Below are positions 25,145 to 32,864 of a DNA stretch of 64,000 bases, in pieces. Position numbers and translations under genes: made by a program. Source of the stretch: [Bacillus] enclensis (lineage in GTDB: Bacteria; Bacillota; Bacilli; Bacillales; Bacillaceae_B); the NCBI RefSeq assembly GCF_001456935.1, contig NZ_KQ758485.1:420754-484753 (forward strand). The letters are read 5' to 3'. Position 1 is the stretch's first letter. Each line of letters starts with the position of its first letter. Below the pieces are notes generated by a model that had not been told where the DNA came from, did no database searches, and saw only the letters and a program-made list of their open reading frames with translations.

Positions 25145-25828
25145 ATGGAAAAAGAAAAACAAGTACTGGTCATCTTTCCTCACCCGGATGATGAAGCATT
25201 CGGCGTATCCGGAACGATTTCAACCCATATAAACAGCGGCACACCTGTGACGTACGCATGCCTCACACTAGGTGAAATGGGGCGCAATCTAGGGAATCCC
25301 CCGTTTGCAACCCGTGAATCACTGCCGCTCATCCGTAAGAAAGAACTCAAAAAAGCAGCCGAAGCGATGGGCATCAAAGACCTCCGAATGATGGGCTACC
25401 GAGATAAAACGCTCGAATTTGAGAACGATGAGAAGCTTGCCAACATGGTGACGGAGCTGATCGAAGAACTCGATCCGTCGCTGATCATCAGCTTCTACCC
25501 AGGCTACTCGGTCCATCCCGACCACGAAGCGACGGCGCGTGCGGTCGTCCGTGCGGTGCGCCGCCTGCCGAAGGATGCACGTCCGAAACTGCACTGCCTG
25601 GCGTTCTCCAAGGATTGCCGCGAAGAACTGGGCGAACCGGATATCGTCAACGACATCACCCAAGTAAGGGATCAAAAGATCGAAACGCTGAAAGCCCACA
25701 TCTCCCAGACAGCCTGGATGCTTCAGGATCTCGAAAAAGGCCTGAAAACAAACGACCCGGAAGCCCTTAAATGGGTCACCACCGAAGTCTTCTGGAGCTA
25801 TCAGTGGGAAAATGACAAAGTAGATTAA
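25145..25828 (+). CDS. bshB2: Bacillithiol biosynthesis deacetylase BshB2
   Basis: The 227-aa LmbE/PIG-L family deacetylase has zinc-binding FPHPDDEAFGVSGT near the N-terminus and YSVHPDHEATARAV later. BshB2 removes the acetyl group from GlcNAc-malate in bacillithiol synthesis and can also act on S-conjugates. ATG 25145 has AAGGAG 8 nt upstream; the open frame that starts at 24998 inside yojF is not the gene start. Followed by a terminator. Confidence 0.9.
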   Translation: MEKEKQVLVIFPHPDDEAFGVSGTISTHINSGTPVTYACLTLGEMGRNLGNPPFATRESLPLIRKKELKKAAEAMGIKDLRMMGYRDKTLEFENDEKLANMVTELIEELDPSLIISFYPGYSVHPDHEATARAVVRAVRRLPKDARPKLHCLAFSKDCREELGEPDIVNDITQVRDQKIETLKAHISQTAWMLQDLEKGLKTNDPEALKWVTTEVFWSYQWENDKVD

Positions 25829-25855
25829 TCAATAAAAAAACAGAGCGCCTACACC

Positions 25856-25890
25856 AAAGCATGGAACATTCGATGAATGTTTCATGCTTT
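25856..25890 (+). terminator. bshB2 terminator
   Basis: A 16-bp hairpin with arms AAAGCATGGAACATTC and GAATGTTTCATGCTTT is followed by TTATTTTA. Confidence 0.8.
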
Positions 25891-25945
25891 TTATTTTATA
25901 CAAAGTTACGTTGTGGTTTGTAATCATTCTGTTAAGCCTGTTCCA

Positions 25946-26077
25946 GCTGTTGGTTGGAGTGAAAGGCGAAGACTCCTGCGGGAAGAGTAGCTAATGTGAG
26001 ACCCCGCAGGAGCGAAAGCGACGAGGAGGCTCACGGACTACCCGCGGAAAGCGAAGTCTTTCACGGAAACCAACAGC
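25946..26077 (+). repeat. Element A copy 3 (simple hairpin form)
   Basis: The terminal arms GCTGTTGGTT/AACCAACAGC are perfect, followed inward by GTGAAAG/CTTTCAC and the shared core. The centre reads GAGACCCCGCAGGAGCGAAA then GCGACGAGGAGGCTCACGG. It lies between bshB2 and the TetR-controlled ABC genes. Confidence 0.9.
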
Positions 26078-26097
26078 GGAATTCGAAGGTAAATAAA

Positions 26098-26111
26098 TGA
26101 GTGATTACTCA
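26098..26111. promoter_or_regulatory. TetR-type operator 1
   Basis: TGAGTGATTACTCA is a 14-bp dyad; its reverse complement is exactly operator 2. The distal TetR gene of the downstream operon is the likely ligand (inference). Confidence 0.75.
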
Positions 26112-26147
26112 CTTTACAAATCCACCCAAACCATTTATATTAAAAAG

Positions 26148-26161
26148 TGAGTAATCACTCA
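26148..26161. promoter_or_regulatory. TetR-type operator 2
   Basis: TGAGTAATCACTCA is the exact reverse complement of operator 1 and starts exactly 50 bp from it. The AT-rich promoter region lies between the two. The ABC ATPase start is 35 bp downstream. Confidence 0.75.
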
Positions 26162-26195
26162 CTACCCAAACATCACCAACGAAAGGTGTGAAATC

Positions 26196-26924
26196 ATGAA
26201 CCCAATTATTCGATTAAAAGATGTTTCAAAATCATTTAAAACACAGCATGTATTGAAAAATGTTTCCCTCGATATCGAACCCGGCGAAATCTACGGCCTT
26301 CTCGGCCCGTCCGGTTCAGGGAAGACGACGATGATCAAAATGATGATCGGCCTTGAGCTTCCTTCAGAAGGAACCGTGACCTTCAAGGGAAGCGAACTGA
26401 AAGCAAGGACCTTGTATCCCTCGATCGGTTACATGGCACAGTCTGATGCCCTCTATGAGGAGCTGACCGCCAAGGAGAATCTCGATTTCACTGCCTCGCT
26501 TTACGGGCTGAAAAAAGCGCAGCGAAAGCAGCAGATCGAGAAAGTGATGGAGCTGGTCGACCTCCTCCCCCATCTCGAGAAGCCTGTGCATCAGTTTTCC
26601 GGGGGCATGAAAAGAAGGCTGTCGCTGGCGATCGCCCTACTCCATGATCCGGATGTCCTTTTCCTTGATGAACCGACTGTCGGGATCGACCCGGTGCTCA
26701 GAAAAGAGATATGGGATGGATTTCATAAACTCAAAGACGAAGGCCGGACCATCATCATCACCACCCACGTCATGGATGAAGCGGAGCGCTGCGACCGCCT
26801 GGGGCTCCTGCAGCATGGGGAGATCATATCGAGTGACACACCCCGGGCTATCAAATCCGCTTACGGTGTGGATTCCATCGAAGACGTATTTTTGAAAAAT
26901 GGAGGTGTTTCTCTTGAGAATTAG
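26196..26924 (+). CDS. ABC-2 type transporter ATP-binding protein
   Basis: The 242-aa ATPase has Walker A GPSGSGKTT, signature FSGGMKRR, Walker B DVLFLDEP and ITTHVMDEAERC. It belongs to the drug or multidrug exporter ATPase group (DrrA/CcmA-like). It heads a three-gene operon with a permease and a TetR regulator, preceded by two operator dyads. The start is ATG 26196, after GAAAGGTG. The substrate is not inferable. Confidence 0.9.
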   Translation: MNPIIRLKDVSKSFKTQHVLKNVSLDIEPGEIYGLLGPSGSGKTTMIKMMIGLELPSEGTVTFKGSELKARTLYPSIGYMAQSDALYEELTAKENLDFTASLYGLKKAQRKQQIEKVMELVDLLPHLEKPVHQFSGGMKRRLSLAIALLHDPDVLFLDEPTVGIDPVLRKEIWDGFHKLKDEGRTIIITTHVMDEAERCDRLGLLQHGEIISSDTPRAIKSAYGVDSIEDVFLKNGGVSLEN

Positions 26925-27930
26925 CGGTTTTGTCGTTCGCATCATCAGGCAGCTTTTTCGGGATAAACGAACGCTTGCGCTTATGTTCCTCGCCCCTCTT
27001 TTAATTTTGACGATGCTTTCGCTTGTGTTTTCCTCGGAGGATTATGAACCGAAAGTGGCCGTGGTCGATGTACCCCAGCCCCTCCAGGCAAAGCTTGACC
27101 TTGATGATTTCGAGCGCTTTGAAAATAAAGATGAGGCACTTTCTGCGATGAAGGACGGGGACCTGGACGGATACGTCACGTTTGACGATTCCAAAACGCC
27201 TGATATCACCGTCGAAGGGAGCGACCCGTCGGTTAACGGGGCCGTGCTGAAGAAGGTCCAGACCCTCTTCCCATCCCAATCTATGAATCTGGCTGACTCG
27301 GTAACGTTTTTATATGGAAATGAAGACATGGGGATGTTTGATTCGTTCGGGCCGGTGCTGCTTGGATTCTTCGTGTTCTTCTTCGTCTTCCTGGTTAGCG
27401 GGGTCTCATTTTTACGAGAAAGGACGACCGGCACGCTTGAAAGGCTGCTGGCTTCGCCGATCAAAATTTGGGAGATGGTCTTGAGCTATGTGATCGGATT
27501 CGGGATTGTGACGCTGCTGCAGGCGGCGCTGATATCCTGGTTTTCCATCTATATACTCGATATGATGATGGCAGGCAGCTTTTTTAACGTACTGATCGTG
27601 ATCGTACTGCTTTCGTTCACGGCACTGACGCTGGGGATCCTGCTGTCGGCGTTCGCGAAAAATGAGCTTCAGATGATGCAGTTCATCCCGATCGTCGTGG
27701 TTCCGCAGATCTTTTTTTCCGGGCTGTTCAACCTTGACACGATTTCGGAGTGGCTCAGCTGGGTGGGGCCGCTGACGCCGCTCTATTATGCAGCCGGCGC
27801 GCTCCGGGATGTGATGATCCGCGGGTTTGGCTTCGGCGATCTGCTGTTCAATCTCTCGGTCCTTGCCGGATTTTCACTGCTGTTCATGATCCTCAATGTT
27901 GCAGCGCTGAAAAAATACCGTAAAATATAA
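26914..27930 (+). CDS. ABC-2 type transporter permease
   Basis: A protein of about 338 aa with an N-terminal membrane helix, an extracytoplasmic loop of about 140 residues and five C-terminal helices. This is the usual ABC-2 layout, with LRERTTGTLERLLASPI in the middle. It overlaps the ATPase gene by 11 bp. ATG 26899 lacks a site, but GGAGG lies 8 nt before TTG 26914, so I use that start. It is likely a drug or peptide exporter with the adjacent ATPase. Confidence 0.85.
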   Translation: MRISGFVVRIIRQLFRDKRTLALMFLAPLLILTMLSLVFSSEDYEPKVAVVDVPQPLQAKLDLDDFERFENKDEALSAMKDGDLDGYVTFDDSKTPDITVEGSDPSVNGAVLKKVQTLFPSQSMNLADSVTFLYGNEDMGMFDSFGPVLLGFFVFFFVFLVSGVSFLRERTTGTLERLLASPIKIWEMVLSYVIGFGIVTLLQAALISWFSIYILDMMMAGSFFNVLIVIVLLSFTALTLGILLSAFAKNELQMMQFIPIVVVPQIFFSGLFNLDTISEWLSWVGPLTPLYYAAGALRDVMIRGFGFGDLLFNLSVLAGFSLLFMILNVAALKKYRKI

Positions 27931-27959
27931 GGTACTACGACTACGTTAGGGGTTTACAC

Positions 27960-28607
27960 ATGGCTGAGGAAAAAGATATTTTCAAGCAATTATTCGAACA
28001 GGAGGAACCGTTCACGGAGAAGCAGCAGAAGATCGTGGAAGCCGCGATCGAGATGTTTGCCGAAAAAGGCTACGCCTCCACTTCGACAAGCCAGATCGCC
28101 AAGAAAGCAGGCGTGGCCGAAGGAACGATCTTCCGTCATTATAAAACGAAGAAGGATCTGCTTCTGTCGATCGTATCTCCGACCATGGCCAAACTGATCG
28201 CGCCGTTCGTGATCCGCGATATCAACAAAGTATTGGACGCCAGATACGAACGCTACGAAGATTTTCTGAAGGCGATGATCCTGAACCGCCAGGAATTTCT
28301 GAAGGATAATATGACCGTCTTTAAAATCCTGATCCAGGAGATCCCGTTCCACCCTGAACTGAAGGAACAGTTCAAGGAGCATATCGCGCGTAAGATTTTC
28401 GAAAAATTCACCGCCCTTGTCGATCACTACAAAGAGAAAGGCCAGATCATCGACCTTCCGTCACCTGCTGTGGTGCGCTTCTCGGCGACCAGCATCTTCG
28501 GCCTGCTGCTCGTCCGCTATGTGTTCCTCCCCGAGGAAGACTGGGATGACGAGAAGGAAATCGAGATGACGGTGCAGATGATCATGAATGGTGTGGGAAA
28601 AGAGTAG
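27960..28607 (+). CDS. TetR/AcrR family regulator
   Basis: A 215-aa regulator. Its N-terminal TetR domain contains AAIEMFAEKGYASTSTSQIA, then KKAGVAEGTIFRHY, as the HTH. The C-terminal part is helical and ligand-binding. It is the third gene of the ABC operon, 30 bp after the permease. Two identical inverted dyads lie upstream of the operon, so it most likely represses its own operon (inference). A terminator follows. Confidence 0.9.
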   Translation: MAEEKDIFKQLFEQEEPFTEKQQKIVEAAIEMFAEKGYASTSTSQIAKKAGVAEGTIFRHYKTKKDLLLSIVSPTMAKLIAPFVIRDINKVLDARYERYEDFLKAMILNRQEFLKDNMTVFKILIQEIPFHPELKEQFKEHIARKIFEKFTALVDHYKEKGQIIDLPSPAVVRFSATSIFGLLLVRYVFLPEEDWDDEKEIEMTVQMIMNGVGKE

Positions 28608-28615
28608 AACGTAAT

Positions 28616-28639
28616 GAGCTCCGGCTGCGTCCGGGGCTC
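28616..28639 (+). terminator. ABC-tetR operon terminator
   Basis: The hairpin GAGCTCCGG/CCGGGGCTC is followed by seven T residues. Confidence 0.8.
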
Positions 28640-28708
28640 TTTTTTTATGCCGTTTTACGCCAGGGTTTCACGGGTAACATACATTACATAGTTAAAGGAG
28701 GAATTCTG

Positions 28709-29500
28709 ATGAACTTTCCATTTCATGATAAAACGCTGGAAGGACAGCATATTTTAATCACCGGGGCGACCGGCGGAATCGGGTATGCTGCGGCAAAAGC
28801 AGCCGTCGCTGCCGGTGCGCGGGTGACGATCACGGGACGAAATGAAGAGAAATTGAGTGAGTTGAAGCAGGAGTGCGGGGACGGCGACGTATTCGCGGTC
28901 AGAGCGGATCTGTCCAAGCCCCAGGCGCGCGACCAGCTGGTCGAGGCAGCCGCGAACGAATTCGGTCCAATCACCGGCCTCCTCAATTCAGCCGGGATTG
29001 GCGGCGGTGACATCGTTGAAAACCTGTCTGAAGAAGATCTGCGGGGCATCATGGAACTCAATTATTTTTCTCTGGTCGAACTCACGCAGCTCGTTTATAA
29101 AGGCATGAAAGACAAGGAAAAAGGATCGATCGTCAACATCGCTTCCCTCTCAGGGCTCCGGGGTACGCACGGCAACTCAGCATACAGTGCATCCAAGTTC
29201 GCGGTGGTCGGCTTCACGCAGGCGTTCGCCCTTGAAGCGATTGAACACGGCGTACGCGTCAATGCGGTGTGCCCGGGATATGTGGATACCGAAATGGGCC
29301 GGAACGCCATCAAATCAAAAGGTGAACGCAACGGCCGCAGCTACGAGGAGCAGCTGGAACTTGCAAAAGAAAGCATCCCGTCCGGCCGGCTGACTTCTCC
29401 TGAAGAAGTGGCGAACACAATCGTGTATCTGTTGAGTGATGCAGCCGAAAACATCGTCGGCGAGTCCGTCAAGATCTCGGGCGGAAGCGTGATGAGGTGA
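28709..29500 (+). CDS. Short-chain dehydrogenase/reductase
   Basis: A classical 263-aa SDR with cofactor motif TGATGGIG, NSAG, catalytic Ser in NIASLSG, YSASK (Tyr and Lys) and PGYVDTEMGR. The loss of an acidic residue after beta 2 (TGRNEEKL) is compatible with NADP(H). The substrate is unknown; resemblance to 3-oxoacyl-ACP reductase-like SDRs is generic. ATG 28709 follows AAAGGAGG. It stands alone between two terminators. Confidence 0.85.
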   Translation: MNFPFHDKTLEGQHILITGATGGIGYAAAKAAVAAGARVTITGRNEEKLSELKQECGDGDVFAVRADLSKPQARDQLVEAAANEFGPITGLLNSAGIGGGDIVENLSEEDLRGIMELNYFSLVELTQLVYKGMKDKEKGSIVNIASLSGLRGTHGNSAYSASKFAVVGFTQAFALEAIEHGVRVNAVCPGYVDTEMGRNAIKSKGERNGRSYEEQLELAKESIPSGRLTSPEEVANTIVYLLSDAAENIVGESVKISGGSVMR

Positions 29501-29512
29501 TTTTTTGGAGTT

Positions 29513-29542
29513 GTGACCGCTGTTTTCAATAGCAGCGGCCAC
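29513..29542 (+). terminator. SDR gene terminator
   Basis: The hairpin GTGACCGCTG/AGCAGCGGCCAC is followed by ATTTTTG. Confidence 0.75.
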
Positions 29543-29627
29543 ATTTTTGATGAAATGACGGACCTTTGTGTTTGGTGAGGAAGCATATACAGCGAATTTG
29601 GGAGTGAAACAAGCGCCGGCTGGACGT

Positions 29628-29721
29628 TTATTATCAAAAACGGAGGTTATATTATCAAGAATCCAATTATATTATCAAAACCGGACATTTTATTATCAAA
29701 AATTAAAATATATTATCAAGT
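29628..29721 (+). repeat. Phased short-motif array 3 (TATATTATCAAAA, 20-21 bp period)
   Basis: Five copies of TTATCAA with AT-rich context start at 29631, 29652, 29672, 29693 and 29713 (steps 21, 20, 21, 20). The same motif and step recur at 48631-48685. The rest of the 29546-29997 gap is AT-rich and holds the presumed promoter of the sigma factor gene. Confidence 0.8.
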
Positions 29722-29997
29722 CGCCCGCCAGTCCCAATCCACCCCTCTGACCCGGCCGCACACACTTAATACGTCCATACTCCCATCTCCATCCTCCCCG
29801 TCCAAAAATTAGTCCCTTCCGCTCTTCACAAAAATATCCATTCTATGGTTTAATGAATAGTACATTGGAACGATATTAATCAATGAGGTTGTCATTTTTT
29901 TAACGAAGGTTTCTTTATATACTAAAAGCAGGAGAAGGATCCGCCGCTTTTTTTTTAACAATTTAACCGAACATACGTTCTAATGGTGGTGAAAAAA

Positions 29998-30567
29998 ATG
30001 GACTCATTGAAAGAAAGATTTTACCGTATCTACCCGGATTTAAAGGGAAATAAAGCAGTGGAATCGTTTATGAACCGGCCCGAACACCAGGAACTTTTGA
30101 GAGAATTTTTGACGTCGCCGAGTGCATCGTCGGAGGATTGCCTGAATGAGGCATTCAAGGCCCATTATTTCGGAATCAGATTCACTTCCTATGTCAGTTC
30201 ATCCTTATATTTTCATAGCGTCAATTTTGATAAAAAAATCCGCCTTCACCGCGGCAGGCAGCTCTTGACCCTCGATCAGCCGCTCGGCGGTGATGAAGAC
30301 GGTACATTCAAGGACATGATACCGGGGCACGGTGAGCCGATCTCTTTGCCCGAACAAAGCCTGGAAGAATCCATCACGGATGACAGCCTCCTCCATGCAT
30401 ACAGAAAACTCACAGACCGGCAGAAGGAGATCCTTGACCTGGCTTATGTCAGGGAGCTGAGCGATACCGAAATCGCAGAAATCCTGAACATATCACAGCA
30501 GGCTGTTTCGAAATCCCATAAAAAAGCCTTGGCAAAATTAAAAGAAGAATTACGGAAGGAGAACTGA
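29998..30567 (+). CDS. SigO-like sigma factor subunit
   Basis: A 189-aa protein whose last 60 residues form sigma region 4: LTDRQKEILDLAYVRELSD, then TEIAEILNISQQAVSKSHKK. The N-terminal half does not show a canonical region 2 core. Together with the following 72-aa region 2-like protein and a YvrJ gene nearby, this resembles the B. subtilis SigO (YvrI)-RsoA (YvrHa) split sigma factor. I chose ATG 29998 with GGTGGTG upstream; the open frame starts at 29983 without a site. It is separated from its partner by 1 bp. Confidence 0.75.
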   Translation: MDSLKERFYRIYPDLKGNKAVESFMNRPEHQELLREFLTSPSASSEDCLNEAFKAHYFGIRFTSYVSSSLYFHSVNFDKKIRLHRGRQLLTLDQPLGGDEDGTFKDMIPGHGEPISLPEQSLEESITDDSLLHAYRKLTDRQKEILDLAYVRELSDTEIAEILNISQQAVSKSHKKALAKLKEELRKEN

Positions 30568-30568
30568 A

Positions 30569-30787
30569 ATGAACGCACTTTATGACATGGTAAAAGAAGC
30601 GCAGGATGACAGTCTTTATGAAGTGAATGTGGTGCAGAGCTTCGAGCCGAAGATCAAAAAGTCGCTGCGCCTGACGCATCTGGAGAACAGGGAAGATCTC
30701 GAACAGGAACTCAGGATCAAGGTGATCGGATATGTACGCAGTTATTCACTCGAAGACGTTCCTGGATTGTTTGATTTACGAAAATAA
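30569..30787 (+). CDS. RsoA-like co-sigma factor (region 2-like)
   Basis: A 72-aa protein with VVQSFEPKIKKSLRLTHLEN, REDLEQELRIKVIGYV and PGLFDLRK. This pattern fits the core-binding helices of sigma region 2, as in RsoA/YvrHa. In B. subtilis, SigO supplies region 4 and RsoA region 2, and both are needed for promoter activity. The start ATG 30569 has AAGGAG 7 nt upstream and overlaps nothing. A strong terminator follows, so the two sigma genes form a closed unit. Confidence 0.7.
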   Translation: MNALYDMVKEAQDDSLYEVNVVQSFEPKIKKSLRLTHLENREDLEQELRIKVIGYVRSYSLEDVPGLFDLRK

Positions 30788-30795
30788 GCGCCCCG

Positions 30796-30840
30796 AAAGG
30801 ACCAGTAAACACGTCTCCCCCTCGTGTTTACTGGTCCTTT
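30796..30840 (+). terminator. Sigma unit terminator
   Basis: A perfect 18-bp hairpin with arms AAAGGACCAGTAAACACG and CGTGTTTACTGGTCCTTT is followed by TTGATTTT. Confidence 0.9.
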
Positions 30841-30919
30841 TTGATTTTCTTACAAAGTTTCGGAAGCGGGTTGTAAATTAGCACCCCTCTCCTTCTTTAT
30901 AAGGTGTAAGGCAAACAAA

Positions 30920-31035
30920 ACAGCGTAAGAAGCGGCAGGGATGGCCGCTCTTATCCTGCATCCCTTTTGGATGTCTCACAACCCAAACCACGTCCTCAGC
31001 GCTTCACAATGCGCGATGGGCAATCCAAAAAAGGG
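30920..31035 (+). other. Structured leader of the hydrolase genes, class unknown
   Basis: Between the sigma unit terminator and the M15 gene are several short hairpins. They are AAGCGGC/GGCCGCTCTT, CATCC/GGATG and GCGC/GCGC. I could not match the known riboswitch consensus sequences for c-di-AMP or c-di-GMP. The promoter is probably near 30845-30905. Confidence 0.35.
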
Positions 31036-31045
31036 AGATGTTTTG

Positions 31046-31678
31046 ATGAACTGGACAAGAACAATGAGAAATGGTGACTCCGGCAGTGATGTTAAGGAAC
31101 TTCAGATCCGTGTTGCAGGCTGGGCTGCAGATTCCCCTTCGCAGACGAGAGTAGCAGTAGACGGGGCATTCGGTCCCGGAACCGAGGCCGCCGTGAAGAG
31201 GTTCCAGCGTGCGTATGGGCTCTCAGCGGACGGAATTGCCGGTCCCGCTACCCACACTCAGTTAAATGCACTGGAAAGCAGCGACGGGTCGACCGCCCAC
31301 TTCAGCTTCAGTGAATTTTATTCAAAAGACGGCAGCGGATTTTCCGGAGGGAAGGTCGGTTCCACACAGGTAAAAGAAAATGTCCGCCGCTTGATGTATA
31401 AGCTTGAAGCCCTCCGCAAAAAGCTTGGCAACGTGCCGATCACGATCAACTCAGGATTCAGGAGCATCAGCCACAACAGCAGCGTAGGCGGCGCATCGAA
31501 CAGCATGCACCTGTACGGCGTGGCATCCGATACAAACCCTTCAGGAAAAACGCCTTCCCAGACAGCCGAAATCGCAAAAACATGCGGATTCAGCGGCATC
31601 ATCAAATACAATACGTTCGTCCATGTCGACAGCCGCATCGAATATCCATACGGATCTCAATTCTGGTACTGGGCGTAG
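31046..31678 (+). CDS. Peptidoglycan-binding M15-type peptidase, no signal peptide
   Basis: The 210-aa protein has an N-terminal PG_binding_1 domain (residues 5-70; VKELQIRVAGWA and DGAFGPGTEAAVKRFQRAYG) and a C-terminal M15A-like peptidase domain. The zinc motif is SMHLYGVASD, with HVD near the end. There is no signal peptide, as in phage endolysins. ATG 31046 has GGGAG 8 nt upstream; the frame is open further upstream without a site. The amidase gene follows 18 bp later. Confidence 0.85.
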   Translation: MNWTRTMRNGDSGSDVKELQIRVAGWAADSPSQTRVAVDGAFGPGTEAAVKRFQRAYGLSADGIAGPATHTQLNALESSDGSTAHFSFSEFYSKDGSGFSGGKVGSTQVKENVRRLMYKLEALRKKLGNVPITINSGFRSISHNSSVGGASNSMHLYGVASDTNPSGKTPSQTAEIAKTCGFSGIIKYNTFVHVDSRIEYPYGSQFWYWA

Positions 31679-31696
31679 GAAGGGAGGATGATCAGT

Positions 31697-32245
31697 ATGC
31701 CAACGATTGTACTTGATCCCGGACACGGCGGGAACGATCCCGGGGCAGCCGGTAACGGTCTCCAGGAGAAACAGCTGACACTTACCATCGCTTCAAAGGT
31801 AAAAACACTTCTTGAAGAACAATATATCGTGGACGCCATCATGACCCGGACCTCGGATGTCTATGTCGGACTATCAGAGCGGGCCCAGTTCGCAAATGGA
31901 ATCGGAGCTGATTACTTCGTCTCCTTCCACCACAACGCCGGCGGCGGGACCGGGTTTGAAAGCTATATCTATCCCGGCACGTCGGGCACGGAAACAGGAA
32001 GGCGCCAGGACGTCCTTCATGCTGAAATCATGAAGTTTTATGGGGGCTACGGACTCCGTGACCGCGGACAGAAGGAAGCCAACTTCGCCGTCCTCAGGGA
32101 AACCGCGATGCCTGCGATCCTGCTTGAAAATCTGTTCATTGACCATGAGGGCGATGCTTCACTTTTAAAAAATGCCTCGTTCATCCAGGATCTTGCCGTG
32201 GCGATTGCCTCAGGGATCGCCAAAGCAGTCAACCTGCAGCCTTGA
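31697..32245 (+). CDS. N-acetylmuramoyl-L-alanine amidase (Amidase_3), no signal peptide
   Basis: The 182-aa amidase has the metal ligands in IVLDPGHGGNDPGA, SERAQFANG, FVSFHHNAG and the catalytic Glu in AILLENLFID. It cuts the MurNAc-L-Ala bond. No signal peptide or wall-binding domain is present, so export needs another route, such as a holin-like pore or lysis. ATG 31697 has GGGAGG 9 nt upstream; ATG 31688 is too close to it. It is followed by the YvrJ gene. Confidence 0.9.
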   Translation: MPTIVLDPGHGGNDPGAAGNGLQEKQLTLTIASKVKTLLEEQYIVDAIMTRTSDVYVGLSERAQFANGIGADYFVSFHHNAGGGTGFESYIYPGTSGTETGRRQDVLHAEIMKFYGGYGLRDRGQKEANFAVLRETAMPAILLENLFIDHEGDASLLKNASFIQDLAVAIASGIAKAVNLQP

Positions 32246-32335
32246 TTTAGATTATGACCTGGCTCCGGGTAGTTAAACCCCTATACAGGCTATCCCCGGC
32301 CCCGCACCACACACCATCTTTAAGGAGGTCTCGCA

Positions 32336-32500
32336 ATGGAATATTCAGTGTTCATACAATTGCTGGGTAACTTCGGTTTTCCGATTGCAGTCACTCTCTT
32401 TCTGCTCGTCAAGCTTGAGAAGAAACTCGAACAGCTCGAGCTTGCCATCCACGCCTTGTCGAAAGCCTTCTCCAAACAGGAAGGCAAGAGCGATAAATAG
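32336..32500 (+). CDS. YvrJ family small membrane protein
   Basis: A 54-aa protein with one hydrophobic helix (NFGFPIAVTLFLLVKLEKKL) followed by a charged amphipathic tail. The NFGFPIAVT segment is the signature of the YvrJ family. In B. subtilis, yvrJ belongs to the SigO-RsoA regulon region. In form it resembles BhlA-type small holins. ATG 32336 has AAGGAGG upstream. The gene ends in a terminator. Confidence 0.8.
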   Translation: MEYSVFIQLLGNFGFPIAVTLFLLVKLEKKLEQLELAIHALSKAFSKQEGKSDK

Positions 32501-32517
32501 TATTTCCGCCTTGTAAA

Positions 32518-32547
32518 AGAGAGGGAGCCAAATCCGGTTCCCTCTCT
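32518..32547 (+). terminator. yvrJ terminator
   Basis: The hairpin AGAGAGGGAGCC/GGTTCCCTCTCT is followed by TTTTTTTATAC. Confidence 0.85.
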
Positions 32548-32577
32548 TTTTTTATACGAAAATATAAAGAACTCTTT

Positions 32578-32592
32578 TACTAGATTCTAGTA
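32578..32592. promoter_or_regulatory. Dyad upstream of the 33-aa ORF
   Basis: TACTAGATTCTAGTA has perfect 7-bp arms around a central T and lies 55 bp before the small ORF. It could be an operator or part of a promoter; no binding protein is evident. Confidence 0.35.
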
Positions 32593-32646
32593 CTTTCAAA
32601 CAAGCCTTTCTTCCTTATTTATCATAAAATAAAAGGAGGTCATAAT

Positions 32647-32748
32647 ATGTATAAAACCAGCACCGGCACAGGCCGCGCCAAGATTTCTTTCACATTTAAC
32701 ATCGAACGTTTCACTGCCCATCTGTTAGACATTTTGACAAGAGAATGA
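32647..32748 (+). CDS. Possible 33-aa peptide gene
   Basis: ATG 32647 has an excellent AAAGGAGG 7 nt upstream and opens a frame of 33 codons (MYKTSTGTGRAKISF start, ending DILTRE). The sequence is basic and not hydrophobic. I do not recognise it. It lies just after the yvrJ terminator and before a bidirectional terminator, in its own small transcription window. The strong ribosome binding site is the main support. Confidence 0.5.
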   Translation: MYKTSTGTGRAKISFTFNIERFTAHLLDILTRE

Positions 32749-32822
32749 CCCCGCCGGCTCCCCTCTGAACTGGCCGTCCAGTGACTTTTCTTGATTTTCT
32801 GGACAAGTTGTTTTTTCAACCA

Positions 32823-32858
32823 AAAAAGCCTCTCCCGCTCATTAAGGGAAAGGCTTTT
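32823..32858. terminator. Bidirectional terminator
   Basis: AAAAGCCTCTCCC pairs with GGGAAAGGCTTTT between the plus-strand small ORF and the minus-strand sugar dehydrogenase gene. Confidence 0.75.
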
Positions 32859-32864
32859 CTTATC

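Noticed and set aside
30920..31035. c-di-AMP (ydaO) or c-di-GMP riboswitch
   Set aside because: The consensus blocks of these classes are not present; only generic hairpins can be seen.
29998..32748. Intact prophage
   Set aside because: Only two endolysin-like genes and a holin-like gene are present. There are no capsid, tail, terminase or integrase genes, and the sigma pair resembles a host locus.
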